From Monosporascus cannonballus (taxonomy: Eukaryota > Ascomycota > Sordariomycetes > Xylariales), in NCBI GenBank assembly GCA_004154925.1, contig QJNS01000744.1:66150-130149 (forward strand): a DNA stretch of 64,000 nucleotides, read 5' to 3'. Each line of letters opens with the position of its first letter. Within the stretch, counting starts at the first letter, position 1. The notes under the pieces are model-generated. The model did no database searches. It was given only the letters and a program-made list of their open reading frames with translations, and had not been told where the DNA came from. Shown here in pieces: positions 34,961-45,806 of this stretch. The position numbers and the translations under genes were made by a program.

Positions 34961-35518
34961 ATCAGTACATTCACTGTCTTTGACCGAGAACGAGACTGGA
35001 TTCCCGAACCTCTACGTTCGGATGAAACAGTATAATGTTCGATTTGCGCTTACGTAGAGCCTTGGCTGACACCTAGCAGACCTTAAAACCACCCTGCGAT
35101 ACCTGCGGCGAACCAACGGAGTCATGAGCCGACTGGAGACGACATCGGTGAGAGGTGGGTGATGCTGAAGCGGACGCACGCTCATTACCAGAATATTGAG
35201 GTCAAGTCAACTCTGCCTAGTATATGACCAGATCTGAGTGGTACTCAACGGCACTGCACTACACAACTGGACTTGACTCAGAAATATCCCACAGCCTTTG
35301 AATATCTCAGTCCATGAAAGTGGTTCGTCATATATATTGCCGGGTCATACGCGGTCTGTTGAAGACTCAAACTGACCTTGTAAATTTATATGCGCCTAAC
35401 TCCTCCCGACATTACCGCTAACAGCACCTCCGAAGGTATCCGGGACGTTATCCGCCAGGTCGCTTGGTACCTTCCCTCATTGCCGTTGTTAGCATAGCAT
35501 ACGAGCGACATAAGCACG

Positions 35519-35671
35519 ATGACGAGCAGCACCCATGACAAGTCCATAGGTCCCCCGGACCTACCAATAGCGGGAATTGTTGGTTTTATTATTGGCGCTC
35601 TTTGTTCCTTAACTTTCATTGCCATATGGGTTGCGCACAGATTACGGCAGCATTATCTCCCTGATACTTGA
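35519..35671 (+). CDS. Possible single-pass membrane microprotein, 50 aa
   Basis: An ATG-initiated frame of 50 codons preceded by an in-frame TAG at 35495. A soluble Ser/Pro N-terminus is followed by one strong membrane segment (PIAGIVGFIIGALCSLTFIAIWV cut to its core GFIIGALCSLTFIAIWV) and a short basic tail (HRLRQHY), giving an N-out/C-in prediction. It lies 630 bp upstream of another single-pass protein gene on the same strand. No homology recognised and the opposite strand is open as well, so the call is tentative. Confidence 0.3.
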   Translation: MTSSTHDKSIGPPDLPIAGIVGFIIGALCSLTFIAIWVAHRLRQHYLPDT

Positions 35672-36297
35672 TGAGTCTCTCGGACATCATTCTGAGAGTG
35701 AGACAGCACCAGAGGCATACGAGCACGCTCAAAATTCTAGCTTTTGTAACTCCTGAACGGCAGGAAAGTCCCCTCGCCTACTCACCTACCCCGACACATA
35801 TCTCGGGCATCCTTCAGTGTATCTACCGATCCTTGGCACAACCTCAATGCTACACGAACAACCTTCGAACCCCGTAAGTTGAACTCTTTAACTTGGGCAG
35901 CTACACCGAACATCGCTAATAAAAACCAAGACTTTAGGAGGACATAATCCCGCTAGGAACAAGGCTGTTGTATTACAGGGCGGAGAAAGTTGCATGGAAC
36001 GGTTTCTACACGACCATCGCTTTTCTCGTGAGAACAAAGGAAGCTTTGCCCTGAACAAAGCTGCCGTTAAAGTGGCTCAGGACAATCAGTGTACCCGAAC
36101 AATGCGGTTGTGAGGACTCTAATTGCACTACCTTTCGTCATAAATGCACTTGATTTACCTTGACTAGGAATCAACGAGAAGGCAATGTCCGCGAAAGGAG
36201 AAGATAAACCGACGCTTTCTGGGAAGTAGTTCATTTATTCGTTTGGTAAACAGTTTAACCTTCTGGTACAACTTCAGGCATCTAGCATACAACCACC
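35672..36297. other. Intergenic upstream of the membrane protein gene
   Basis: No gene supported. Confidence 0.35.
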
Positions 36298-37062
36298 ATG
36301 CCTCCCTCTACTATTTCTAACCCTGGATCAAAGTGCCCCCTCCATCTCGGCCTCTCAGCAACCCCATTTGAACCGAGTGAAAGAGACAGAAGACAGATAG
36401 CTGACGCCGATTCGCCGTCGATACCCCTTTATCCACAGATTTGGATACCTACAATGGTCACGATTGTGGCCTTCGTCGCACTTCTGACTGCTGCGCTGTG
36501 GTATCATGAATACCGAAAGAAGCAACATAGACACCGTCAACTTGCCCTTGAGGATATATCAAGACGCAATACCGCCATTGCTTCCATATACGGTATTTCC
36601 CAAACCATCCAGTCAGATGCTGCTTCTGCTCGTTGTAAAGACATACCCCAGAGAGAGGGAGAGACCAAGAACATACGGCTAACACGTCCTAATGCCGACA
36701 TCGAGGCGGAAAGAGTAAGTGTGTCCAACACTACATCTCCCCCCAAATATCTGCATGGTGCCTACCAGCAGACAGCCGACAGCCCTTACACCAGGATTGT
36801 TTCAAGTGCCCACGCAGAAGGTTTCGGCCAGGGAATTTTTAGCGTCGCCACCGACGATGGCGAGGACGCCGAGTCCAATGTTTCCACTGCTCGGGTTGTG
36901 CCAATCTCCCCTGTTAATAGTGCAACGCAGCTGAACAAACCCAAGTTGTTTGAGATTAAGCGCCCAAATCAAGTGACGGCAGATATTCAAGCTGGGAGGT
37001 CGGGAAAGGTGAAAGAGTTGAGCTTTGAAGACATCTCTCACATCCTGAAGGATCAATCGTAG
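36298..37062 (+). CDS. Hypothetical single-pass membrane protein
   Basis: Single open frame of 254 aa starting in a good context (ACCACCATG). Residues about 51-70 (MVTIVAFVALLTAALWY) form one transmembrane segment followed at once by a basic stretch (HEYRKKQHRHRQ), so the long C-terminal part is probably cytosolic. That part is polar and disordered, rich in Ser/Thr, ending KELSFEDISHILKDQS, a possible short helix. No known domain. A GTAAGT inside the frame at about 36715 could act as an intron donor but removing sequence is not required. Function unknown. Confidence 0.6.
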   Translation: MPPSTISNPGSKCPLHLGLSATPFEPSERDRRQIADADSPSIPLYPQIWIPTMVTIVAFVALLTAALWYHEYRKKQHRHRQLALEDISRRNTAIASIYGISQTIQSDAASARCKDIPQREGETKNIRLTRPNADIEAERVSVSNTTSPPKYLHGAYQQTADSPYTRIVSSAHAEGFGQGIFSVATDDGEDAESNVSTARVVPISPVNSATQLNKPKLFEIKRPNQVTADIQAGRSGKVKELSFEDISHILKDQS

Positions 37063-37332
37063 TCATAGTCGTAGCCTCAGGAGATTAGTGATTCTTTAGC
37101 GGATGTAATACAGAAGCACCCTAGCTAGACTGCATGCTGCCATCTCGACCAAAATCGATAGTTAAGCCAACAGAGGTCAATTACCTCAACCTACAAAATG
37201 TTGCTAGACGTTACGTCCATGTCCACTCGTGCGAGAATGAGAAGATGCTCTCATGACGGGAGTGTGACGTAAAGTCAAGCATGGTAACAAAGCTGGTATT
37301 ATTCGCAAACTTAAGAAGTACTAATGGTGGTC

Positions 37333-38481
37333 CTAAAACCCCAATGCTTTTTCGTAGGCTTTCGACTTCGCCCCTATTGGCTGTATCAACGTATAACTCG
37401 CCTTGGTATCGAATTCTTGAACACCGTTGACGAGGTAAAGGGGCGTCATCTGCCCATCGTCGCTGAAGAAGAGCTTCGGCCGTTCCCTTCGATAGTAGTC
37501 CGTCCTTCCCCCATCAGTGAAGTGGACAGTCGTATTGTAGACCTCCTGGAGCTTGAACGTCCAAGGCCCGGTCAGGCTCCTCGAGAACATGTGACCGCCC
37601 ACTCTCGGGAACTTCTCCCCACGCTCCGTGATGTCGATCATCCAGTGGCAAAGGATATGCCAATTGCCCCGCTTGTCACGCCATAGGAAGGGGTCTTCCG
37701 TCCAGTGGTCGCTGTAGTCGGAGGTGTTCCACGGCATCCTGTTGACTAGGTTGTAGGAGGGCCCGGCGAAGCCGTCGGCCGTGTATATGAGACCGTCTTC
37801 AACCCCGAGCACCATTTCCGATGTCGGGTTGTCGGGACTCCAAAGCGGCCAGGGTGTCGGATTCGTTCCGTTCACTAGGCGCTGCGGAGTCGACCACGGC
37901 CCTCGGATATCCGGGGCACTCGCGACCGAGACATTGTTCGGCCATTTGTACGACCTGCAGGAGCCAGGAGTCTCCGTCTCGATGCCGATGGTGTACAGCA
38001 GGTACTTCTCGTCCGCGGGACTCCAGATGGTGGTCGGATTGTGGCGGAAGGTGCCAAGTATATCCTGCGCGTAGTGGTATGGTCCTGCGGGACCGGTTCT
38101 TGATTCGGCCCGGATCACCTTGCTGAAGGGTCTCCAGCCAGAGAGACCGCACCCGCGGGCGAACTGAGAGATGATGAGGTGGAAGAGCCCTTTATCGTCT
38201 CGATCCTGGATGATTTGACCGCCCCAGGACGAGTTCCCTCCCCGGTCGCTGTAGTAGTCTGGCAATGTGACGTTGGTATAATTGTACCCTGTATACCTCG
38301 TGGCCGGGAGGAGGTCAAGTTTGCCGCAATCCTTGCCTGCCCAGCCCGGGTCACATTTACATGTGTGGGTATATGGGGAGCAGACGCCGTTCAGACTACA
38401 GTCGTCGTCCGTCTGACATCCCTGGACGTCACCGGCGAGGACAAGCGCCGTGATAAGTGCTGGAAGCAGTGAAGGGCGCAT
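37333..38481 (-). CDS. Secreted EGF-like plus beta-propeller (GH43-like) protein
   Basis: Single exon, 382 aa. Residues 1-21 (MRPSLLPALITALVLAGDVQG) are a signal peptide. Residues about 22-53 carry six Cys spaced like an EGF domain (CQTDDDC, NGVCSPYTHTC, CDPGWAGKDC). The remainder has the repeated strand pattern of a five-bladed propeller as in GH43/GH62-type proteins: GLFHLIISQFARGCGLSGW, YLLYTIG, HWTEDPFLWRDKRGNWHIL and SRSLTGPWTF. Several N-glycosylation sites support secretion. The three acidic residues of GH43 cannot be placed with confidence, so catalytic activity is uncertain. Similar EGF-headed proteins are annotated as GH43 or arabinanase-like in fungi. Confidence 0.75.
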   Translation of the reverse strand: MRPSLLPALITALVLAGDVQGCQTDDDCSLNGVCSPYTHTCKCDPGWAGKDCGKLDLLPATRYTGYNYTNVTLPDYYSDRGGNSSWGGQIIQDRDDKGLFHLIISQFARGCGLSGWRPFSKVIRAESRTGPAGPYHYAQDILGTFRHNPTTIWSPADEKYLLYTIGIETETPGSCRSYKWPNNVSVASAPDIRGPWSTPQRLVNGTNPTPWPLWSPDNPTSEMVLGVEDGLIYTADGFAGPSYNLVNRMPWNTSDYSDHWTEDPFLWRDKRGNWHILCHWMIDITERGEKFPRVGGHMFSRSLTGPWTFKLQEVYNTTVHFTDGGRTDYYRRERPKLFFSDDGQMTPLYLVNGVQEFDTKASYTLIQPIGAKSKAYEKALGF

Positions 38482-41444
38482 CGTCTCGGATGCTAGGACT
38501 TAGTAAAAAGTATGCACCCCCTTGAGTTCCCGCACCCACCCTTAAATTCAGCTTGGAGCTCGCTTTCTTCGGTGTAATGATACCGTCTAGCCAGTTGATG
38601 CATGGGTCCCCCCAACAGACCCCCCCCCGCATTCTACCCCAGGATATAAGATGCCCAGAGCCCTAAACGATATCTAAGCGTACAAATTCCGCGAATCACA
38701 CTCGACCTAGGTTTCGAGGAGCAGGCGTATGGCCAGTATTTAAGTGGATGACCCAACGGCGCGGCGGATGTTGAACCTAGCAACGCCATGGCTTAGTTAG
38801 CTAACCGGCTAATTAGTGGAAATAGCGTCGGCCACTCCGGTATTCTTATCTCTTGGCTACCACTGTTTTTATCTGTATTTAAGGAGGGTTCACCACCTTC
38901 ACCTTCTATGGAAGACCTTCTAGAGGTCAGGCAACCTTTAATACACTTCTTCTTCAGTTATATGCTTCTGTGTGTGATGTCAGGGTCTCACAGCGGGCAT
39001 AACCGTAATTCTATTTTAACTCCGTTATTTGATTAAACAATGTTCACCGACCGCACGATAACATCTGGTTCATGGCAGAATGCTGCGGCTCGTGGTCACC
39101 CTAGACAACAACTGGTCATACAAGGCAAGCCGAGCTATAAGAATTATTAGTTGACCCCTAGCATGATATATCGGTTGAAGACTCCACTTGTGTTAACATG
39201 TGATAAGAGAAGATTCAAGCTGCTGTCCTTGACGCTAAGGCCGTGCCCCATGTTATCCTGGGCTCCTCCATATCGAGGTAGATGCTGTTCGGTCAATGAT
39301 TTGGGGATGGAGTCGGAGTCCAGATAGGTAATATGCAATGAAAGTGTAGGAGTCCCGGAAGAAGAGGAAGAAACTCGCGGGCGGCTGGCTGGGCAGGATT
39401 GTAATGCACATAGTCGCACGATTTAGAGACAACTCAATACACTTCCTGGCATGGATGAATAGATAAGTACCCTGCTTTAAATCGAAGCCATGCCAGGAAG
39501 ATTGGCAAAGAAGAACAGATCTGAACAACTATAGGTATATATAATGGATCACGGTCTGAGATACTCGAGGTCAGTCTCAGCTAGGCTGGTTTAGCTCACC
39601 TTCGATATAATAATGATGGAAGGGGGTTTGTAACATTGTAGCCTAAGTAACTCGGTGGTTTTGACCATCGGCCACAACTCAAAAGTCGTTCTTCCAAGTA
39701 CACCTTGGGCTTTGATATCTAAGCAGAGGTTATGAACACGGGCGACTGTGCTGAGATGCTGTCCATGAAGCCAGTCTTGCTACTCTAACGAAGTGAGATG
39801 GGTTTCTAGCGGGTTGCTTAGAATTTGGCTATCCGAATATGGCGGGAAAGTGGCCAATCTTCACCCGTTTTCCTAGTTAAACTATTCGGACTGAGCTAGT
39901 CGTTCGCATAACCCCTTTTATTATCGAGCATGTGCAGGCCGCTGAGTCCCCGCAAAGGCATCCCTTTTTCCAAGCTAAGAGAAGCTCCCTCGTTACCCCT
40001 TTCAATATTGACCCGTAATTTTGCTAGATAGGAGCCATCGTTCAGTATCCCATTCCTAACTTCTACAATATTCCTTCGATCACAGGTTACCCCAAAATTG
40101 TCCAATACTTGCTTTCCATAGATGCTTGCTATTGAGCTACAATAGGGAGTTGATGTATGTCCCTATTCTAACAGTATAAGCCGCGCCCGTGCCACTATAA
40201 TACGGTCCATCATCGATTTTCAGGTCGGTAGGAGACTCTGTTCTGCTCTACAACTCTGAGGCATTCCGTGCTGAGTAAAGACTGGAAGCAACGACAACAC
40301 CGGTGGTGAAGCCAAAATAGGGGTAAACGTTTATCTTCATCGACAAGCAGCTCGTGAAAGAAGAAACATGAACCAAATATCGCAACAATTGGGAAGGCGG
40401 ATATGCGGATAGTGCGATCGCTCGGGCCAACAGGCAGCCGGAGCAAAACCCATTGACCGTCAATGGACGTTGATCACTATTCGGCTGTTCGGCTGTTTAT
40501 TGAATTGTTAGATACTGATGAACCTATGCCAGGAGTGTGGTGGGATACGATCACATGTCACCAGATGTCAGGAGTTTGGACGCATAACGCTCGTGATCCA
40601 GATATGAAGCCGGCCGCTTTGGTTGAATACGACAATCAGCGTAAAGCCAGGAAAGATTTACGTCTTGCACGGTGCACATCAACGCTCATCATGATCTCAG
40701 TAATCCCCTATCAACTAACAGGAATGTGCCGCCATCCGGGTGAAAAGGACATCGCTATGGCACGATTATTACTAGATTGGATGAAGCGACGGTGAATGGA
40801 CGTTATTGAACGGGCCATTTGATCATTGACAAGCGATTAAATCACATAACCAATGACTCAACGACCGGGGGGGAATAACTACTTGTGAGAACAAGGTGAA
40901 TTTCCGCGATTGCCTAAGGCAACAGGTATGCCACCCCCCATCCTTCTTTGATAAAGCCAAACAAACCACAGATTGTTAACAATCAGGGCAGGTGATCCAG
41001 TGGTTATATCTGCTCACGAAAATATAACCAAAGCAATGGGTTCAATTCCCATACACAGCCGTATTCACGCTACCCAGTCTTCCGGGCTGGAGTACTACGT
41101 CCATGCCAGCTTTGCAGGGCATATCAATATGTTGATAGGGGGAACTTGTTCCCTCCAGTTACGTGTGTGGTTAGTACAGTGGGCATCACGGGGGTCTCTT
41201 TTTTCTTCTATTTGTTGTATGTTTGCCGGCCTTTTATACATTCAGGTGGAACATCGTCCAGCACGTCCAGTGCAGTCCACCCACCCGACATATATATTGC
41301 ACTTGCCGCTAAACTCCATTCCGCACGTACTCTATATGATACACATATAAAGATGTTTGTTAGCCATGCTCCATCTACGAGTCAGCGGGCATACGCATAT
41401 ATGTGCTTACTCCCAGACAAAGTCACCTTAGGTAGTAGAGCACG
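38482..41444. other. Divergent intergenic region between two carbohydrate-related genes
   Basis: About 3 kb. It contains GGCTAA at 38807-38812 (plus strand, about 330 bp upstream of the minus-strand EGF/propeller gene) and TTAGCC at 41360-41365 (80 bp upstream of the GH43 gene). An open stretch at 40463-40795 (110 codons) shows no recognisable motif and is not called. No RNA gene confirmed; see the rejected tRNA-like T arm near 41038. Confidence 0.4.
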
Positions 41445-42772
41445 ATGTGGTTTCTTACATTATACTCTGTAGCCGGTTTACTACCATGCGGCACGCTCGC
41501 ATGGCCGGCTCCCGAGTCCATCATTGGGACCATCCCACACAATGATCGCGAGATCACCATGGACCCCGCGCTCATTCGCCGGGGGTCTGATAACAAACTC
41601 TTCCTGTTCACCACCGGCGAGCACAAGGGGGAAGGCTACGTTGTAAGCAATCCTCGAAGTCGTTCCTTACCCAGATATCTAGTTCAGGGGCCGACATCCC
41701 AACAGAGCTGTTATCAAGGCTATAGCTCCTATACGGCGTTATTGCTCCCAACATCCAGGAAGTTATGATAAAGAACAATCACTGACTCCAGGTGCTGCAG
41801 TGGACTGCCGACTCGATACGCGGGCCATGGACAAAAAGCGACAAGCCCGTCTTCGATGATGGCGAACCCTGGAATGCGCCCTATGTCCACGCCTACAAGG
41901 GCACCTACTACCTATTCTACAGCAACCAATACGACTACCCGTCGGCGTGCGTCGCGAACCCGGAAGCGGACGAGTACTGGCACGGGTCGAGCATCAGCGT
42001 CCGGACCTCGCGGACTCTGGAGCCGGGCAGCTGGGAGCCGCACGGGCGCCTCAATATCACGTGGTCCAAGAAGTACAACATCCTGGACGCGTCGCTGCTG
42101 ACGCTTGGCGACCAAGAACCCGGGGAACCAGAGACGCGGCAGCAGCAGCACCTCCTCACCTTTGGGTCCTACCAGGAGGGCCTCTTCCAGGTGCCACTCG
42201 CGGACCCGCCGGTCGAGCTCGCGGCCGACGCCATGAACCACATGACGCGGCTGGCGACGAACTCGACGGCGGCGGGCCAGGGCCTCGCGCACCGGAACCC
42301 CACCGAGGCCGCGTACATCTTCCAGCACGGCCCGTACTACTTCCTGTTCTTCTCATCGGGGCGCGCGACGCGCGAGCCGGACGACCGGTGGGCCGGCGCC
42401 GGCGACGCCTACAAGATCATGGTCTGCCGCTCGCGGGACTCCCGCGGGGGGTTCGTGGACAGGGCCGGCCGGGACTGCTTCACGGAGGGCGGCGGCACGA
42501 TGGTCCTGGGTAGCCACGGCGGCGTCTGGGCCCCCGGTGGTCAGGGCGTCATGAGCACGCCGGAGGTCGGCGCGCCGTTTATCTATTATCATTATGGTGA
42601 GCACGTCCTTACCAACCTGCCATCTTCTGGTGGGGTTGGCCAGCACCGCCGTTGGCTAACCGCTTATGATTTAGTTCCTATCGACCCTGAAACGAATCTC
42701 CCTCAACGGGACAGGTATAACTTCGGCTGGAACAAACTGGATTTCCGGAGTGGCTGGCCGGTTCTTGTCTGA
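41445..42772 (+). CDS. Secreted GH43-type arabinanase/xylosidase-like protein
   Basis: Exons 41445-41642 and 41792-42772 give 392 aa; the 149-bp intron begins GTAAGC and ends CAG. MWFLTLYSVAGLLPCGTLAWPAP is a signal peptide. The first propeller blade has MDPALIRRGSDNKLFLF, with the Asp that acts as general base in GH43. The general acid Glu is in NPTEAAYIFQHGPYYFLFFSSG. The intervening blade reads EPWNAPYVHAYKGTYYLFYSN, where most GH43 enzymes have WAPD; here the acidic modulator position is Tyr. Also seen: SIRGPWTKSD and GTMVLGSHGGVWAPGGQG near the end. Relatives release arabinose or xylose from plant polymers. The region is very GC-rich (42.0-42.5 kb). The intron is longer than most here and might hide another exon. 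Confidence 0.8.
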
Positions 42773-43555
42773 CCGGTCAGGCATAACATAGTATAGTATA
42801 TATCCTATTTAGGAAATTGTTTAGGAGGTCCATTACTACATATTTAGCAGCTTTTGTGTCTGGCGACCTCTGTAGGGGTCAATTATGCCCTATTTTGCCT
42901 GTTAAGTCAGACAGCTTCTATTGGCAGTGCCTTGTAATCATAATGTTCTTTGGCTTTAATAACTTGGAATGAAATAGATGAGGCGTCTCTCGGTAAACAA
43001 ACCGTTTGTCCTCGAGATGTTGTTTGTTCCAAACCACCCTGTCAAGGAGGACTAATCCGAAGGGAAGCATTTCACATACCGTATTAGCTACGTCGCCCTC
43101 GCTTGAAGGCTTAAGATAACAGCCCTAGCGGTAGTACCCAACTACTAGGGCTAGCATCGTCGTAACATTCCATCAGTTGATTAATATTGATACGGGTGAA
43201 TGCGGGGCCCCGGGGTGGACTGGCCGGGTACCTGGGTCTTAGCTCACCGTCTAATATCTCGAACGCTTAGCTTCGACGTTGCCAAGAGTCTATCGCCTGC
43301 GGGTACGTTGTAGGCTCAACCTCGTAGTGTGTCGTTCGTGAAAGGAGGTCAGCATGGATGCTAGACTCCCCCTTAGATACTGAGAATGCCAAGCAGAAGC
43401 ACGCGAATTTGAAACTCTGCCTAGTCACCATTGTACGTTGGGAGCACTCTGGGCAGGGATTGATCTTTCGCAATACGGTCATTTATTTATTGGGCAGGGC
43501 ACATGATACGATATCTACATGCAGGCCTTCCAAGCAGCTCCGGCAAAGCAGCAGC
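42773..43555. other. Intergenic, convergent 3' ends
   Basis: No gene supported between the GH43-type gene and the CBM9-like gene. Confidence 0.4.
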
Positions 43556-44224
43556 TTAGACAAAACAGATACGGCCGAAGAAGGGCGTCATGTGGAAGTT
43601 GGGTTCATCAGGTACACTCCATGCACCGAGTCCCTGGTCGGGGAACATCTCCGGCGAGGTGACGGTGCGGAAGAAGTTCATCCTCCACTTGGTCCCCTTG
43701 CCCCGGCCCTTGTCAACGTTGAAGAGGCCCAGGGGCACCACCATTTTCGAGACCCAGGTCTCAGCCGCCTTGTTCAGAGTTGTCTCGGCGAGTATGCCGT
43801 CGGCCAGGGGATTTGCGACGTAGAACGTGTCCATGGGCGCGTCGGCGGCCCGCACTTTAGAGGGGTTGTAGATGAAGGCCTGGAAGGTGACGTTGTTAGG
43901 GTTCACCTCGATCTCGAGGTAGTGCTGCGGGTTGTTGGTGCCCCGGTGGATGAAGGCCTCCATGACCTCGTACATCCAGATTGGGTCGTTGGTCCCCTGA
44001 CTCTCATTGAAGTAGAAGTTGGTCTCGTTGTAGGCGGTAAACGTGAAGTGGATGAGAGTGTCGTCGTAACAGAGGTCGACCTGCGTGAGGGGGAACTCCG
44101 CAAGATCAGGTACGGAGTTGTCGTACTGGACTGTAGCCAGGGCGGGACACGCTGGAACTTTCAGGCTTGGCGTGGCCGAAACGGCTGCAGCGGTGGCCGC
44201 AACGAGCATTGAACTCAGATGCAT
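43556..44224 (-). CDS. Secreted CBM9-like (carbohydrate-binding family 9) protein
   Basis: 222 aa from the ATG at 44224; a further in-frame ATG at 44284 is less likely because MHLSSMLVAATAAAVSATPS is a good signal peptide. The mature protein begins with VPACPALATVQYDNSVPDL and shows the beta-sandwich pattern of the CBM9-like/DOMON-like family: DLCYDDTLIHFTFTAYNE, NDPIWMYEVMEAFIHRG, HYLEIEVNPNNVTFQAFIYNP, WVSKMVVPLGLF and KWRMNFFR. Such domains bind carbohydrate ends or haem/sugar ligands outside the cell. Several N-glycosylation motifs. GGCTAAA at 44414-44420 and TTAGCC at 44601-44606 lie upstream. Single exon, no lesion. Confidence 0.78.
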   Translation of the reverse strand: MHLSSMLVAATAAAVSATPSLKVPACPALATVQYDNSVPDLAEFPLTQVDLCYDDTLIHFTFTAYNETNFYFNESQGTNDPIWMYEVMEAFIHRGTNNPQHYLEIEVNPNNVTFQAFIYNPSKVRAADAPMDTFYVANPLADGILAETTLNKAAETWVSKMVVPLGLFNVDKGRGKGTKWRMNFFRTVTSPEMFPDQGLGAWSVPDEPNFHMTPFFGRICFV

Positions 44225-45469
44225 TTTGGGACTTAGTTGACGATAAGGCGGAGTGGTTTGAGCAGCTTGCTTTACTTGTCTCAAGAGTAGATCAATGACG
44301 AGACCGAGCAGGACTCTGGATGTAGAAATGGCTGTACCATATAGGCACCAAAATAAATGTTAACACCCAACAGTCTCTGCAATCACTGGAGGATTTAACG
44401 AACTTCCTGTTCTGGCTAAAAAAGTCAGCCACAGCTTGCAAACAGCAATCAATCCTACGTTACGGGTCTATTGTAATGGTTGTTGCAGTGATTGGGATAG
44501 CATGTCCGAAATGGGCGTCCTGACGGGATGTGCATTCGAGCGCGAACTCTAAGGATCAGTAGCTGATCAATAGCCTGGGTTGGCCCCAATAGATCAGCCC
44601 TTAGCCAAATCACCTATAAGCCCCCTCCGGTAACGCTTTCTCGCAGCTACAGCTGTATTTACATGTATTTGAAGAGGCGTCGTTACCTCTGTTATTTTGA
44701 TAAGGACCTTTCAGAGGCCAACCTGACAATATACTCATGTTCAGCTGCAAATGCTTCAGTGTGCGATATCAGGTCGCATATTGAGGGATCTGCACGATAT
44801 ACGAAAAGGAACTATAGAAACGCACCTTGTAACCCAGGGGCTTGGCACCACATGTGTGATGGGGTGGGGCCCCTTAACCGGCGATGCAACGGACTGATGT
44901 GCATCAGAAATTCACCGTCGCAACCAGAGCCTCGGGATCCCAGATCTGATCTTCGTCCAGCTTAGTACCTAGACCCGCAGCCCCCCAGTCTTGTGCCTCT
45001 TGCTCTCTTGTTTGTCCGAGGAGCCCGAAGTAGCATGCTTGCTGTCAACCAAGCGCGTTTTGTCCGCGTTGCGATGCTGGTTGGCTTGTCATAAATTTAC
45101 TCGGCGTCAACCCTATCGATAACACGGTGAGGGCATGATGTTCGTTGCAGCCACATACGGCCTATGCCAGAAATACCGAGCAGGCGAGCCACATCTATAA
45201 GATTTATATGGACTTAACGGGAACTTAAATCAGGGGTCAGTGATTCCTGGGGCTCCACTTGGTCTTGACCATGCTCGTCCCACAATTCAGCTTCGATTCA
45301 GCGTTATTCCTCTTATTTGTACTTGACAGTTTCGAATCGGCTTTCCCATAGCCTGCAGGTTGGCGTCATCATTACCACCAGTAGCGTCCATAGGCACTCC
45401 ATACTCTTATATGACCTCTGCTTACCCTATCTCTGGGCCCTTGCTATCTTCATCTTGAGTCTTCTTCTG
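44225..45469. other. Intergenic with promoter motifs of the CBM9-like gene
   Basis: Holds the promoter of the CBM9-like gene: a TATA-like TATATGG near 44337-44343 and two GGCTAA-type cores (44414-44420 plus; 44601-44606 minus). No further gene recognised. Confidence 0.4.
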
Positions 45470-45806
45470 CTATTTACTGGCCTCCTTCCCCTCCTTGTTC
45501 GCTGTATTGGCGTCCTGCGCATCGTCATCCTCGCCTGCTTCATCGCCCGCCTCATCCTCCGCCTTGCGCTTCTCCCCCTGAGCCTCCCGGTTTTCGTCCT
45601 TGTTCCCAGACGCCTTCTGCTCGACGGTCAACGCTGAAGCCCCTTTACGGCGTCGTTCCCGGAGCGCTCGATGCGGACGGCCGGATTGTCCGGATCGGCA
45701 TCCTTCTTGGCCGTGTTCCCTCGCAGGGTTTGACGGCGGTTTCCCCTTCGTCCTTCCTCACGGCCACTATGCCCTCTGGCGCTCCGCTACCCCATTTCCA
45801 GGAGAC
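45470..45806 (-). pseudogene. Hypervirulence-associated TUDOR (DUF2945) protein, frameshifted relic
   Basis: Three minus-strand frames in succession read VSWKWGSGAPEGIVAVRKDE, then (one base shifted) TLRGNTAKKDADPDNPAVRI and ERSGNDAVKG, then (shifted again at a G-run) ASALTVEQKASGNKDENREA followed by an acidic, low-complexity tail to TAG at 45470. This is the order of the small TUDOR-like DUF2945 domain (tryptophan-glycine start, ENPAVxIERSGNDVVKxASEL end) of hypervirulence-associated proteins, DNA/RNA-related proteins of unknown role. A CTAAC branch site and TAG just before 45806 suggest an exon boundary, but the first exon was not found. Two single-base frameshifts make it a pseudogene. Confidence 0.65.

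Noticed and set aside
41020..41085. tRNA-like T arm (ATGGG TTCAATT CCCAT) with an A-box-like stretch before it
   Set aside because: The T stem is perfect, but no 7-bp acceptor stem, D arm or anticodon stem could be paired around it, so a tRNA gene is not supported.
41912..42646. Several long frames on both strands within 41.9-42.6 kb
   Set aside because: This part of the GH43-type gene is very GC-rich, so stops are rare in all frames; only the GH43 frame has family motifs.
43358..44212. Long plus-strand open frame of 284 codons
   Set aside because: It is antisense to the CBM9-like gene, which has a signal peptide and family pattern; the plus frame has no motif.
45317..45637. Hydrophobic plus-strand frame resembling a membrane protein
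   Set aside because: It is the antisense of the acidic, low-complexity tail of the DUF2945 relic, which explains the Leu/Ile-rich reading.
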